From: Streptomyces sp. JH34
GTDB lineage: Bacteria; Actinomycetota; Actinomycetes; Streptomycetales; Streptomycetaceae
Length of the DNA stretch: 64,000 nucleotides
Direction of reading: 5' to 3'
Assembly: GCF_029428875.1 (NCBI RefSeq)
Contig: NZ_JAJSOO010000001.1
Span: 3,658,001 to 3,722,000, forward strand
Every line of letters starts with the position of its first letter. Position 1 is the first letter of the stretch. Shown here one piece after another: positions 1 to 7,818 of this stretch. The notes beneath the pieces are model-generated. The model was not told the origin of the DNA. It ran no database searches and worked only from the letters and a program-made list of their open reading frames with translations. Both the position numbers and the translations under genes were made by a program.

Positions 1-539
1 AGGACGCCCTCGTCTCCGCCTTCCGCGCCGCCCACACCTTCCGTGGCCAGTCCGCGGTCACCACGTGGCTGCACAGGATTACCGTGAACGCCTGTCTCGA
101 CCGTGCCCGCAAGACGGCCTCCCGGAGAACCGCGCCGGTCGACGACACCGAGCGGCTCGATCAACTCATGGAACCTCATGAATCCGCCGAAGCTCCCGCG
201 GAGCGGCGGGATCTGCACCGCGAACTCGTGGCCGCCCTCGCCACGCTGCCGGCCGAACAACGCGCCGCCCTTGTTCTCGTGGACATGCAGGCCTATCCCG
301 TAGCGGAGGCAGCCCGCATTCTCGACGTACCGACCGGCACCGTGAAGAGCCGCTGTGCGCGAGGCCGGGCCAGACTGCTTCCCCTGCTGACCCATCTACG
401 TAGCAACAGAGGGGACGGCAAGGACAGCCGCATGGAAAGGAACCGGACGCAGGGGCCATCCGTCCCACCGGCGTCAGGACCACGAAAAGCAGGTGACGGA
501 GATCCTGCCGGCGTCAAGGGTGGAGGTGGGCTCGCATGA
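1..539 (+). CDS. sigM: ECF RNA polymerase sigma factor, 5' end outside the window
   Basis: Partial gene read in the frame that starts at base 3; its start codon lies upstream of the window. The visible part begins in sigma region 2 (FRGQSAVTTWLHRITVNACL, the -10 recognition and melting helix) and continues to region 4 (LPAEQRAALVLVDMQ, then AARILDVPTGTVKSRCARGR, the -35-binding helix-turn-helix). A low-complexity Gly/Pro/Arg tail of about 45 residues follows region 4. The gene ends inside the start of a zinc-finger anti-sigma gene (4-nt overlap), the usual sigma/anti-sigma arrangement. The symbol sigM rests on position next to trxB-trxA in Streptomyces and is less certain than the family. Confidence 0.88.
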   Translation, partial: DALVSAFRAAHTFRGQSAVTTWLHRITVNACLDRARKTASRRTAPVDDTERLDQLMEPHESAEAPAERRDLHRELVAALATLPAEQRAALVLVDMQAYPVAEAARILDVPTGTVKSRCARGRARLLPLLTHLRSNRGDGKDSRMERNRTQGPSVPPASGPRKAGDGDPAGVKGGGGLA

Positions 540-1501
540 CATCCACAGCCGACACGGCTCAGCACCCGGACGTCTCGGAGATCGCAGATCTCATGGAAGG
601 CATCCTCCCGCCGTCCCGCGCGGCAGAAGTCCGTCACCACATCGAATCCTGCGCTGAATGTGGCGACATCCACGCGTCGCTCGAGGAGATCCGCTCACTG
701 CTGGGGGCGGTGGGACCGCTTCCCGAGCCCATGCCGGAAGACGTCGCCCACCGCATCGGCACGGCGCTGGCAGAGGAAGCCGCGTCTGCTGCCACGGGTC
801 CGAACGCGGCAGCCCGTGAAACAGAGGTAACCGTGGGCCCGGCCGCAGCGTCCTCTGTTTCACGTGAAACATACGATCTGCCGACGGATGGCATGACCGC
901 ACCCCGACCGGCCGGTCGTCCTCGCGGTGCCACCGGCCCCGGCAGGAGTCCGGCTCGCCGTAGGCGTCGCACGATTGTCCTTGGTACGGCCTTCGGGGCC
1001 GCGGCCATCGGAATGAGCGTCTTCGTACTCCAGTCCCTTCAGTCGTCCCAGGATTCGGCAGGCTCGATGGCCGACCACGGAGTCAGCGCCGCCGAGAAGA
1101 GCCACGGAGACTATTCGGAAGGAACGCTGGAGGGCCGTGTCCGCACGCTCCTCAACGAGTCGAAGGCGTCCGGGAGTCCAGGTCACACTCCGGCCGAACC
1201 GCCACTGGACACCACATCGTCCCCGGGAAACCTGCCCCCGGGAGATGCGACCCCCAGCACCCGCCTGCTGGCACCGATCGTGGATGTTCCACCGTGCGTG
1301 CAACAGGGCACAGGCCGGAACGCGCCCGCCCTGGCCGTGGAGGAGGGCAGCTACGAAGGAACAGCCGCGTTCCTGGTCGTGCTGCCTCATGTGACTGACA
1401 CGAGCCGAGTACAGGCCTACGTCGTCGATGCAACCTGTGTGGATTCCAAGGCCGTGACAAAAGGCCACCTGCTGCTTACGCACTCCTACGCTCGCCCCTG
1501 A
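536..1501 (+). CDS. Zinc-finger, membrane-anchored anti-sigma factor
   Basis: Protein of 321 residues, translationally coupled to the sigma gene through an ATGA overlap. The N-terminus carries the HxxxCxxC zinc-binding anti-sigma motif (H35, C39, C42), which in ZAS proteins binds and inactivates the partner ECF sigma factor. A basic stretch (about 140-146) precedes a single membrane segment (about 146-168), so the C-terminal 150 residues should lie outside the membrane and may sense an envelope signal. The reading frame contains a complete parS site at 857-870, translated as VSRET. The inducing signal cannot be read from the sequence. Confidence 0.88.
   Translation: MTSTADTAQHPDVSEIADLMEGILPPSRAAEVRHHIESCAECGDIHASLEEIRSLLGAVGPLPEPMPEDVAHRIGTALAEEAASAATGPNAAARETEVTVGPAAASSVSRETYDLPTDGMTAPRPAGRPRGATGPGRSPARRRRRTIVLGTAFGAAAIGMSVFVLQSLQSSQDSAGSMADHGVSAAEKSHGDYSEGTLEGRVRTLLNESKASGSPGHTPAEPPLDTTSSPGNLPPGDATPSTRLLAPIVDVPPCVQQGTGRNAPALAVEEGSYEGTAAFLVVLPHVTDTSRVQAYVVDATCVDSKAVTKGHLLLTHSYARP
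857..870. promoter_or_regulatory. parS centromere-like site (inside the anti-sigma gene)
   Basis: Perfect 14-bp palindrome GTTTCACGTGAAAC, the ParB-binding consensus of Streptomyces. It lies inside the anti-sigma coding frame, so the codons V-S-R-E-T are constrained by the site. Confidence 0.93.
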
Positions 1502-1531
1502 GGCCCACGCCGGGAGCCGGGCCGCTCTTTC

Positions 1532-1558
1532 GGGAATGCATGCCCCGTAGGATCCGTT
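1532..1558 (+). promoter_or_regulatory. SigR-type promoter of trxBA
   Basis: GGGAAT at 1532-1537, an 18-nt spacer, then GTT at 1556-1558. This matches the SigR consensus GGAAT-N18/19-GTT, the thiol-stress sigma factor known to drive trxBA in Streptomyces. The transcript would have a leader of about 60 nt before trxB. Confidence 0.8.
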
Positions 1559-1627
1559 GGGTGGGGTGAGAGTCGTGGAACCGACCCCAGTAGGCAGTAG
1601 GCAGTCTGCAGAGACGAGGAAGAACCC

Positions 1628-2599
1628 GTGAGCGACGTCCGTAATGTGATCATCATCGGCTCCGGGCCGGCTGGTTACACCGCCGCCCTGTACACCGCTC
1701 GCGCGTCGCTGAATCCGCTGGTGTTCGAGGGAGCTGTCACCGCCGGCGGCGCGCTGATGAACACCACCGACGTGGAGAACTTCCCGGGCTTCCAGGACGG
1801 AATCATGGGCCCTGAGCTCATGGACAACATGCGCGCGCAGGCTGAGCGGTTCGGCGCCGAGCTCATCCCCGACGACGTGGTCTCCGTCGACCTCACCGGA
1901 GAGATCAAGACCGTCACGGACACTGCGGGCACGGTGCACCGCGCCAAGGCCGTCATCGTCACCACGGGATCCCAGCACCGCAAGCTCGGCCTGCCCAACG
2001 AGGACGCACTTTCCGGGCGGGGCGTCTCCTGGTGTGCCACGTGTGACGGCTTCTTCTTCAAGGACCAGGACATCGCTGTGATCGGCGGCGGTGACACCGC
2101 GATGGAGGAGGCTACCTTCCTCTCCCGGTTCGCCAAGTCCGTCACGATCGTCCACCGCCGGGACTCCCTGCGAGCCTCCAAGGCCATGCAGGACCGCGCC
2201 TTCGCCGACCCGAAGATCAAGTTCGCATGGGACAGCGAGGTGGCCACGGTTCACGGGGACCAGAAGCTCTCCAGCCTCACCCTGCGCAACACCAAGACCG
2301 GTGAGACCTCCGAACTTCCGGTGACGGGTCTGTTCATCGCTGTCGGCCACGACCCCCGCACGGAGCTCTTCAAGGGCCAGCTCGACCTCGACGACGAGGG
2401 CTACCTCAAGGTCGAAGCCCCCTCGACGCGCACCAACCTGAAGGGTGTCTTCGGCGCCGGCGACGTCGTCGACCACACCTACCGACAGGCCATCACAGCC
2501 GCCGGGACCGGTTGCTCGGCAGCTCTTGACGCAGAGCGCTTCCTGGCAGCGCTCTCCGACGAGCAGCCCGCCGAGCCGGAGAAGACCCCGGCAGTCTGA
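1628..2599 (+). CDS. trxB: Thioredoxin reductase (NADPH)
   Basis: Flavoprotein of 323 residues that passes electrons from NADPH to thioredoxin. The FAD-binding motif GSGPAGYTAA is at about 11-20, the redox-active pair is W-C136-A-T-C139, and the NADPH fold follows (GGGDTAMEEA). The length is that of low-molecular-weight bacterial TrxR. The GTG start follows a GAGGAAG ribosome site. It is followed after 44 nt by trxA, and a SigR-type promoter stands upstream, so the pair is probably induced by disulfide stress. Confidence 0.97.
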   Translation: MSDVRNVIIIGSGPAGYTAALYTARASLNPLVFEGAVTAGGALMNTTDVENFPGFQDGIMGPELMDNMRAQAERFGAELIPDDVVSVDLTGEIKTVTDTAGTVHRAKAVIVTTGSQHRKLGLPNEDALSGRGVSWCATCDGFFFKDQDIAVIGGGDTAMEEATFLSRFAKSVTIVHRRDSLRASKAMQDRAFADPKIKFAWDSEVATVHGDQKLSSLTLRNTKTGETSELPVTGLFIAVGHDPRTELFKGQLDLDDEGYLKVEAPSTRTNLKGVFGAGDVVDHTYRQAITAAGTGCSAALDAERFLAALSDEQPAEPEKTPAV

Positions 2600-2643
2600 C
2601 CGCTTCCACTCGAACCCCACCCCCCGAAGTTAAGGAGGCCGCC

Positions 2644-2979
2644 GTGGCCGGCGCCCTGAAGAACGTGACCGACGATTCCTTCGATGAGGACGTCCTGAAG
2701 AACGACAAGCCCGTGCTGGTGGACTTCTGGGCCGCCTGGTGCGGTCCGTGCCGTCAGATCGCGCCTTCGCTGGAGGCCATCGCTGCTGAGCACGGTGACG
2801 AGATCGAGATCGTCAAGCTCAACATCGACGAGAACCCGGCTACCGCGGCAAAGTACGGCGTGATGTCCATCCCGACGCTGAACGTGTACCAGGGCGGCGA
2901 GGTCGCCAAGACGATCGTCGGCGCCAAGCCGAAGGCCGCGATTCTCCGTGATCTCGAGAACTTCATCGGCCAGAAGTAA
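2644..2979 (+). CDS. trxA: Thioredoxin
   Basis: Small thiol-disulfide carrier of 111 residues with the classical active site WCGPC (C33, C36) and the cis-proline loop (MSIPTLNVY). GTG start preceded by AAGGAGG. It is the second gene of the trxBA operon and the substrate of the reductase encoded before it. Its stop codon is followed directly by a parS site and a hairpin that looks like the operon terminator. Confidence 0.97.
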   Translation: MAGALKNVTDDSFDEDVLKNDKPVLVDFWAAWCGPCRQIAPSLEAIAAEHGDEIEIVKLNIDENPATAAKYGVMSIPTLNVYQGGEVAKTIVGAKPKAAILRDLENFIGQK

Positions 2980-2988
2980 CAGCTGACT

Positions 2989-3002
2989 GTTTCACGTGAA
3001 AC
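2989..3002. promoter_or_regulatory. parS site between trxA and its terminator
   Basis: Perfect GTTTCACGTGAAAC. The last bases GAAAC are also the start of the left arm of the downstream terminator hairpin, so the two elements share sequence. Confidence 0.93.
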
Positions 3003-3031
3003 GGGCCCTACCCCCGGGGAGGGCCCGTTTC
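2998..3031 (+). terminator. Terminator of trxBA (also faces the GNAT gene)
   Basis: Inverted repeat of 12 bp (2998-3009 with 3020-3031) around a CG-rich loop, with thymines at the end of the right arm. It lies between two convergent genes and could serve both. Confidence 0.7.
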
Positions 3032-3057
3032 GCATGTTAAACAACCGGCAGCCACGG

Positions 3058-3675
3058 TCAGAGGGGCCGCAGTGCCGGCTCTTTCTGTACGGCACCCAGC
3101 AGACGATCCAACGCCAGCTCGACGTCTTCCTTCCAGGAAAGAGTCGAACGCAGCTCGAGCCTGAGACGCGGATGTACGGGGTGAGGGCGCACCGTCTTGA
3201 AGCCGACCGCGAGCAAGTGGTCCGCGGGCAGCACACACGCCGGCTCCTTCCACCGGGCGTCGCCGAATGCCTCAATCGCCTTGAAGCCACGTCGCAGCAG
3301 GTCCTTGGCCACTGTCTGGACCATCACTCTGCCCAACCCCTGCCCCTGGAATCCGGGCACGATCAACGCGGTCATCAGTTGTACGGCGTCGGGAGAGACA
3401 GGGCTGGTGGGAAACGCTGTGGAACGGGGAACGTACGCAGGCGGTGCGTAGAGAACGAAGCCGACCGCGACGTCATCCACGTAGACGACCCGCCCACAGG
3501 AGCCCCACTCCAGCAACACTGCGGAGATCCAGGCTTCCTTCTCGAGTTCAGGTCTGCCGGACTTTACTGCGGCTTCCCCGCTGACCGGATCAAGTTCCCA
3601 GAAGACACACGAGCGGCAGCGCCTTGGGAGATCCGGAAGGTTGTCCAGTGTGAGCGGTACGAGCCGACGCCCCAT
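3058..3675 (-). CDS. GNAT family N-acetyltransferase
   Basis: Protein of 205 residues with a GNAT core. It has a central strand with acidic residues and VGFVLY, then the acetyl-CoA-binding loop QGQGLGRVMVQTVAKDLLRRG, which fits the family pattern Q/RxxGxG/A. The first 60 residues (CRSCVFWELDP and following) are typical of a Streptomyces clade found beside parB. The substrate is unknown. It is transcribed towards trxA, and its start overlaps a possible small upstream gene. Confidence 0.85.
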   Translation of the reverse strand: MGRRLVPLTLDNLPDLPRRCRSCVFWELDPVSGEAAVKSGRPELEKEAWISAVLLEWGSCGRVVYVDDVAVGFVLYAPPAYVPRSTAFPTSPVSPDAVQLMTALIVPGFQGQGLGRVMVQTVAKDLLRRGFKAIEAFGDARWKEPACVLPADHLLAVGFKTVRPHPVHPRLRLELRSTLSWKEDVELALDRLLGAVQKEPALRPL

Positions 3676-3821
3676 GTAGGCGGTTCCTCACTTCCCTCGG
3701 CCACCACATCGCGTGCAGCGGCCAGCGCACTCCGTTCTCGGAACAGGCTGCCGACGAATCCCCCGACAGCGCCAAGTCCCAACCCGACTGTCACCAGGTG
3801 GCTGCGATTCACTGATCGCAC
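3564..3821 (-). CDS. Possible small membrane protein overlapping the GNAT start
   Basis: Frame of 85 residues starting at a GTG with a strong AGGAGG ribosome site 9 nt upstream. The N-terminus has one hydrophobic helix rich in Gly and Val (HLVTVGLGLGAVGGFVGSLF) followed by Arg and Glu, so a type-II anchored small protein is plausible. The last third overlaps the first 112 nt of the GNAT gene in another frame, which is unusual; the shared part may be poorly conserved or the frame may only be a leader that couples translation. No family recognised. Confidence 0.4.
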   Translation of the reverse strand: MRSVNRSHLVTVGLGLGAVGGFVGSLFRERSALAAARDVVAEGSEEPPTWGVGSYRSHWTTFRISQGAAARVSSGNLIRSAGKPQ

Positions 3822-3852
3822 GGCCCCCGCCTCCTCTGAGGTGGATCACTGT

Positions 3853-3888
3853 GGTGGATACGCCATACCAGAACGCATCGTATCCACC
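3853..3888. repeat. Inverted repeat GGTGGATACG / CGTATCCACC
   Basis: Two perfect 10-bp arms (3853-3862 and 3879-3888) separated by 16 nt. It lies upstream of the possible small protein and GNAT gene and downstream of parB. It could be an operator; no thymine run follows, so it is less likely to be a terminator. Confidence 0.5.
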
Positions 3889-3918
3889 CAGAGGTGATGG
3901 GGATACCGAGAGACGGCA

Positions 3919-3966
3919 AAGGGCGGGCCGAGTTCCGGATAACTTTCCGGAACTCGGCCCGCCCTT
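3919..3966 (-). terminator. Hairpin downstream of parB
   Basis: Perfect 20-bp stem (3919-3938 with 3947-3966) with an 8-nt AT-rich loop. It lies 15 nt beyond the parB stop codon and is the likely end of the rpmH-to-parB transcript. Confidence 0.8.
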
Positions 3967-3981
3967 CTCTGCTCAGCAGAA

Positions 3982-5082
3982 TCAGGCCTCGTCGGCGTCA
4001 GCCTGCTCTTCCTCGACACTGCGTTCCAGCACGCGCCCTTCGCCCGGAGCAAGGCTTCCGAGAATGCGGTCCAGATCCTCCATCGAGGCGAACTCGACGA
4101 CGATCTTTCCCTTCCTCTGCCCAAGATCGATCTTCACCCGTGTCTCGAACCGGTCAGAGAGACGCGAGGCAAGATCAGTCAGAGCCGGCGAGACCCTGCC
4201 ACCGGCTCTGGGCCCTCGCGGCTTCGCGGAACTCGTCGGCTCCGATCCGAGAAGGTTCACGATCTCCTCGACCGCGCGCACCGACAGTCCTTCGGCCACG
4301 ATGCGGTGAGCCAGCCGATCTTGCTCGTCGGAGTCGTCCACCGAAAGCAAGGCCCTCGCATGACCGGCCGACAGGACACCTGCCGCGACCCTGCGCTGCA
4401 CCGGCGGTGAGAGCCTCAGCAGACGCAGCGTGTTCGACACCTGGGGACGGGACCTTCCGATCCGGTCCGCCAGCTGATCATGGGTGCATTTGAAGTCCTT
4501 CAGCAGCTGGTCGTACGCTGCCGCCTCTTCCAGAGGATTGAGCTGCGCTCGGTGCAGGTTCTCGAGAAGGGCGTCGAGGAGCAGCTTCTCGTCATCCGTC
4601 GCGCGGACGATGGCCGGGATGCGCTCCAGGCCGGCTTCGCCGCACGCCCTCCAACGGCGCTCACCCATGATGAGTTCGTAGCGGCCCTCAGCAACCTTGC
4701 GTACGACGACGGGTTGGAGAAGACCGACCTCCTTGATGGAGGTGACCAGCTCTGCCAGTGCGTCCTCGTCGAAGACCTCACGCGGCTGCTTCGGGTTCGG
4801 CGTGATCGAGTCGAGGGGGACCTCAGCGAAGTACGCACCAGCCGAATCGGTCTGTTCGGCTGCGAGTTCCCTCTCCCCGACAGGTGAAGTCGGTTCCGGC
4901 ACCAGAGGGCCGGGCGGGAGCGCCGACAGTTTCGCGGCGGCCACTCCACGCTCTGCCGTCATCGTGGGGGATGCAGCCACCGCGTTCGTGCCGGATGCGG
5001 GGCCGACGATCTGCTTCTCCTGGGGAGCGGCGGGAATCAGCGCACCGAGTCCACGCCCCAGCCCTCTACGACGCTCGCTCAC
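3982..5082 (-). CDS. parB: Chromosome partitioning protein ParB
   Basis: DNA-binding CTPase of 366 residues that loads at parS and spreads to form the origin partition complex. Visible parts are a Streptomyces-type N-terminus (RRRGLGRGLGALIPAAP), the ParB/Srx nucleotide-binding fold with GERRW (about 140-144) and ENLHR (about 174-178), a helix-turn-helix (about 198-222) that reads parS, and an acidic C-terminal dimerisation region. The GTG start overlaps the parA stop by 4 nt (GTGA), so the two proteins are made together. Six matching parS sites occur in this window. Confidence 0.96.
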   Translation of the reverse strand: MSERRRGLGRGLGALIPAAPQEKQIVGPASGTNAVAASPTMTAERGVAAAKLSALPPGPLVPEPTSPVGERELAAEQTDSAGAYFAEVPLDSITPNPKQPREVFDEDALAELVTSIKEVGLLQPVVVRKVAEGRYELIMGERRWRACGEAGLERIPAIVRATDDEKLLLDALLENLHRAQLNPLEEAAAYDQLLKDFKCTHDQLADRIGRSRPQVSNTLRLLRLSPPVQRRVAAGVLSAGHARALLSVDDSDEQDRLAHRIVAEGLSVRAVEEIVNLLGSEPTSSAKPRGPRAGGRVSPALTDLASRLSDRFETRVKIDLGQRKGKIVVEFASMEDLDRILGSLAPGEGRVLERSVEEEQADADEA

Positions 5083-6335
5083 TGCATGCCCTCCGAATGA
5101 CTCTGCTGACTGTTCTGGACGCCCGTATGGGCAGGCTCGCCCGCCGGGGCGTGCTGAGCCTCGTAGTGGATCCCGACGCCTCTCAGCGCGATCTCACGGG
5201 CCGCCTCAAGGTAGGACAGAGACCCGCTGGAGCCCGGATCGTACGTCAGGACGGTCTGCCCGTAACTCGGCGCCTCAGAGATCCGTACCGAACGAGGAAT
5301 GCTGGTCCGCAGCACTTCCTTGCCGAAGTGGGTGCGCACCTCCTCCGCGACCTGTGACGCAAGCCGGGTCCGGCCGTCGTACATGGTGAGCAGGATCGTC
5401 GATACGTGAAGGTCAGGGTTCAGATGGCCTCGAACCAGGTCGACGTTGCGAAGAAGCTGACCGAGACCTTCCAGCGCGTAGTACTCGCACTGGATCGGGA
5501 TGAGTACCTCAGCTCCAGCCACGAGTGCATTGACCGTCAGCAGACCGAGCGAAGGCGGGCAGTCGATGAGGATGTAATCCAGCGGCTGGTCATACGCCTG
5601 GATCGCCCGCTGCAGTCGGCTTTCCCTTGCGACCAGCGACACCAGCTCGATCTCCGCACCGGCGAGATCGATGGTTGCCGGCGCGCAGAAGAGACCTTCG
5701 ACATCCGGGACGGGCTGCACCACCTCGGAGAGCGGCATGCTCTCCACCAGAACGTCATAGATGGAGGGGACTTCCGCATGGTGGTCGATCCCCAGAGCCG
5801 TGGACGCGTTGCCCTGCGGGTCGAGGTCCACCACCAGGACGCGGGCGCCGTGCAACGCGAGCGAGGCGGCAAGGTTGACCGTCGAGGTCGTCTTACCCAC
5901 ACCGCCCTTCTGGTTGGCGACGACCATGACGCGTGTCCGGTCTGGCCGTGGCAGCCCTTCGCCGGCGCGGCCAAGGGCCTCGACCGCCAGCTGGGCCGCA
6001 CGACCAATGGGTGTGTCGTCCATGGGCGGCGGTGTTTCACGTGAAACACCGTCTCCCAGGGACTCGGTACGGGGACCGGGGACCGGATCGGTCATCGGTC
6101 CCGCGATGTTGGCGTCGGACCGCAAGGATTCACTCTCCTCGACTTCAGGCTCGCAATGAACAGAGCCTGCCATGCTTTCGGGGTCGTGAACCAGCGAGGC
6201 CGACTGTTCTGTGGATGAATCCGGTTCTGTGGACAACTCGGTAGCCCGCACGGGCTTGCGGTCGCGCGGCGCGGCAGCCGCGCGACCGCGACCGATGATT
6301 CCCTGCAGCAGAGAGCGACGTTTCACGTGAAACAC
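5079..6335 (-). CDS. parA: Chromosome partitioning ATPase ParA (Soj)
   Basis: Deviant Walker-A ATPase with KGGVGKTT at about 143-150, followed by D-P-Q-G-N (DLDPQGNAS) and the IDCPPSLG loop. It assembles with ParB to place origins, in Streptomyces notably during spore formation. The N-terminal 140 residues are low-complexity and acidic. The start is uncertain. I chose GTG at 6335, which follows GGAGG at short spacing and overlaps parS 6320-6333. An ATG at 6023 lacks a ribosome site, and the open frame extends back to 6410. Two parS sites and two DnaA-box-like sequences lie in the 5' part. Confidence 0.9.
   Translation of the reverse strand: MFHVKRRSLLQGIIGRGRAAAAPRDRKPVRATELSTEPDSSTEQSASLVHDPESMAGSVHCEPEVEESESLRSDANIAGPMTDPVPGPRTESLGDGVSRETPPPMDDTPIGRAAQLAVEALGRAGEGLPRPDRTRVMVVANQKGGVGKTTSTVNLAASLALHGARVLVVDLDPQGNASTALGIDHHAEVPSIYDVLVESMPLSEVVQPVPDVEGLFCAPATIDLAGAEIELVSLVARESRLQRAIQAYDQPLDYILIDCPPSLGLLTVNALVAGAEVLIPIQCEYYALEGLGQLLRNVDLVRGHLNPDLHVSTILLTMYDGRTRLASQVAEEVRTHFGKEVLRTSIPRSVRISEAPSYGQTVLTYDPGSSGSLSYLEAAREIALRGVGIHYEAQHAPAGEPAHTGVQNSQQSHSEGMQ
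6034..6047. promoter_or_regulatory. parS site inside parA 5' region
   Basis: Perfect GTTTCACGTGAAAC, translated as VSRET in the parA frame, just upstream of the conserved ATPase domain. Confidence 0.93.
6210..6236. promoter_or_regulatory. Two DnaA-box-like sequences in the parA 5' region
   Basis: TGTGGATGA (6210-6218) and TGTGGACAA (6228-6236), 18 bp apart and in the same orientation. The second is the exact complement of the TTGTCCACA consensus used by Streptomyces DnaA. They fall in the variable N-terminal coding region of parA. Confidence 0.5.
6320..6333. promoter_or_regulatory. parS site at the parA start
   Basis: Perfect GTTTCACGTGAAAC directly adjoining the proposed GTG start (6335-6333 on the minus strand). 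ParB bound here would sit on the translation start region of parA DNA, which suggests possible autoregulation. Confidence 0.93.
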
Positions 6336-6478
6336 GATGCCTCCGCAGCCCAGCGGGGGGCTCCCGACACTCCGCATGCAGCACATATCACTGCATGCAT
6401 GGAGCATCAAAGCAAAAAGGCATCAAGCGTGCCAAGAGCACACATGGTCTGCCTGGCCGGGCCCTGGAACGGCTCCGC

Positions 6479-7195
6479 TCAGCGACGCCGCCTGGCGCGA
6501 CCCGCCCTCGCGGCCTTGGCTCGCTTTGCGGCGAACCTCACACCGCCGGGGCTCTCTCCGACCACCACGCGAACCACCGTGGACGTGGGATCAACGAGGC
6601 CCTCACCGACGTGCAGTACCTCGGTGTCCACCACCCCAAGCTTGCTCAGCGCAGCACGAGCTCCCTGGATCTCCTCCTCGGCCGTGCCGCCCTTGAGAGC
6701 CAGCATCTCGCCGTACGGGCGAAGCAGGGGGACTCCCCAGCCGGCGAGCCGGTCGAGGGGAGCAACCGCCCGGGCCGTCACCACATGAACGGGCTGCAGT
6801 GTCCCAAGCACCTCTTCGGCCCGGCCGCGGACGACCGTCACATGGTCCAGCCCCAACAGCTCGACGACCTCCTGGAGGAAGTTCGTACGACGCAGCAGCG
6901 GCTCGAGCAGCGTGATCTTCAGGTCGGGACGCACCAGTGCCAGCGGAATTCCAGGAAGGCCGGCGCCCGAACCCACGTCGCACACCGTGACACCCTCGGG
7001 AACCACCTCGGAGAGCACCGCACAGTTCAGCAGATGGCGTTCCCAGAGGCGTGGCACCTCGCGAGGTCCGATCAGCCCACGTTTGACGCCCGCGTCAGCG
7101 AGCAGCTCCGCATACCTGACAGCTTCTGGAAAGAACTCACCGAATACCGCCTGCGCCTCCTTGGGCGCCTGAGGGAGCTCTGCTTCCTCCGTCAC
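6479..7195 (-). CDS. rsmG: 16S rRNA (guanine-527-N7)-methyltransferase
   Basis: Protein of 238 residues that methylates G527 in the 530 loop of 16S rRNA; loss of RsmG gives low-level streptomycin resistance in Streptomyces. The SAM-binding motif VCDVGSGAGLPGIPLALV is intact and followed by the acidic LLEPLLRRTNFL strand. The GTG at 7195 (VTEEAEL) is preferred because GGAAGG lies about 10 nt upstream. It sits in the conserved jag-rsmG-parA order. Confidence 0.95.
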   Translation of the reverse strand: MTEEAELPQAPKEAQAVFGEFFPEAVRYAELLADAGVKRGLIGPREVPRLWERHLLNCAVLSEVVPEGVTVCDVGSGAGLPGIPLALVRPDLKITLLEPLLRRTNFLQEVVELLGLDHVTVVRGRAEEVLGTLQPVHVVTARAVAPLDRLAGWGVPLLRPYGEMLALKGGTAEEEIQGARAALSKLGVVDTEVLHVGEGLVDPTSTVVRVVVGESPGGVRFAAKRAKAARAGRARRRR

Positions 7196-7248
7196 GGGGA
7201 CCGTCCTTCCGTACCGCACTAGCACGCTGACTATCAGGCTGACAAAGA

Positions 7249-7278
7249 TCGGCCCCGCCTGCGAACAGACGGGGCCGA
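7249..7278 (-). terminator. Hairpin between jag and rsmG
   Basis: Perfect 9-bp GC-rich stem (7249-7257 with 7270-7278) and 12-nt loop in the short gap between two co-directional genes. It may act as a partial terminator or processing signal; there is no strong U tract. Confidence 0.45.
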
Positions 7279-7294
7279 CAGTACAAGGATCCGG

Positions 7295-7804
7295 TCAGGC
7301 CGGGAGGACGACGACGAAGCGCTGCGGCTCCTCGCCCTCGGACTCACTGCGCAGACCCGCTGCCGCGACCGCGTCGTGCACGACCTTGCGCTCGAACGGC
7401 GTCATCGGCTCCAGCTTCACAGACTCGCCCGAGCTCTTGACCTCGTCCACGGCCTTGGCACCCAGCGCGGCGAGAACCTCACGCTTCTTGGCACGGAAGC
7501 CGGCGATGTCCAGCATCAGGCGGCTCCGGTCACCGGTCTCACGGTGAACGGCCAGACGCGTCAGCTCCTGGAGCGCCTCCAGCACCTCGCCGTCACGGCC
7601 CACGAGCTTCTGCAGGTCGCGTGCCGATTCGCTGATGATCGAGACCGCGGCCCGGTCCGCCTCCACGTCCATGTCGATGTCGCCGTCGAGGTCGGCGATG
7701 TCGAGCAGGCCTTCGAGGTAGTCAGCCGCAATCTCACCCTCCTGTTCGAGGCGGGTCAGAGTGTCGCTGCCCTCAGCGGCCGTGGTGGTGGTGCCTTCCG
7801 TCAC
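7295..7804 (-). CDS. jag: Jag/SpoIIIJ-associated RNA-binding protein (KH-R3H)
   Basis: Protein of 169 residues with an acidic N-terminus, a KH-like domain (about 60-110, GRDGEVLEALQELTRLAV) and a C-terminal R3H domain (RLMLDIAGFRAKKRE and PFERKVVHDAVA). R3H domains bind single-stranded nucleic acid. The gene is almost always next to yidC, here 14 nt downstream of it, implying a link with membrane protein insertion or cell wall growth. The molecular role is not established. Confidence 0.93.
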   Translation of the reverse strand: MTEGTTTTAAEGSDTLTRLEQEGEIAADYLEGLLDIADLDGDIDMDVEADRAAVSIISESARDLQKLVGRDGEVLEALQELTRLAVHRETGDRSRLMLDIAGFRAKKREVLAALGAKAVDEVKSSGESVKLEPMTPFERKVVHDAVAAAGLRSESEGEEPQRFVVVLPA

Positions 7805-7818
7805 GGATGGACTCCTTC

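Noticed and set aside
860..2620. Long minus-strand open frame of 586 codons opposite the anti-sigma and trxB genes
   Set aside because: A shadow of GC-rich third positions; it covers two well-supported genes and has no recognisable motif.
3919..3966. Considered as a regulatory palindrome for ParB
   Set aside because: It has no parS core and its place right after parB fits a terminator.
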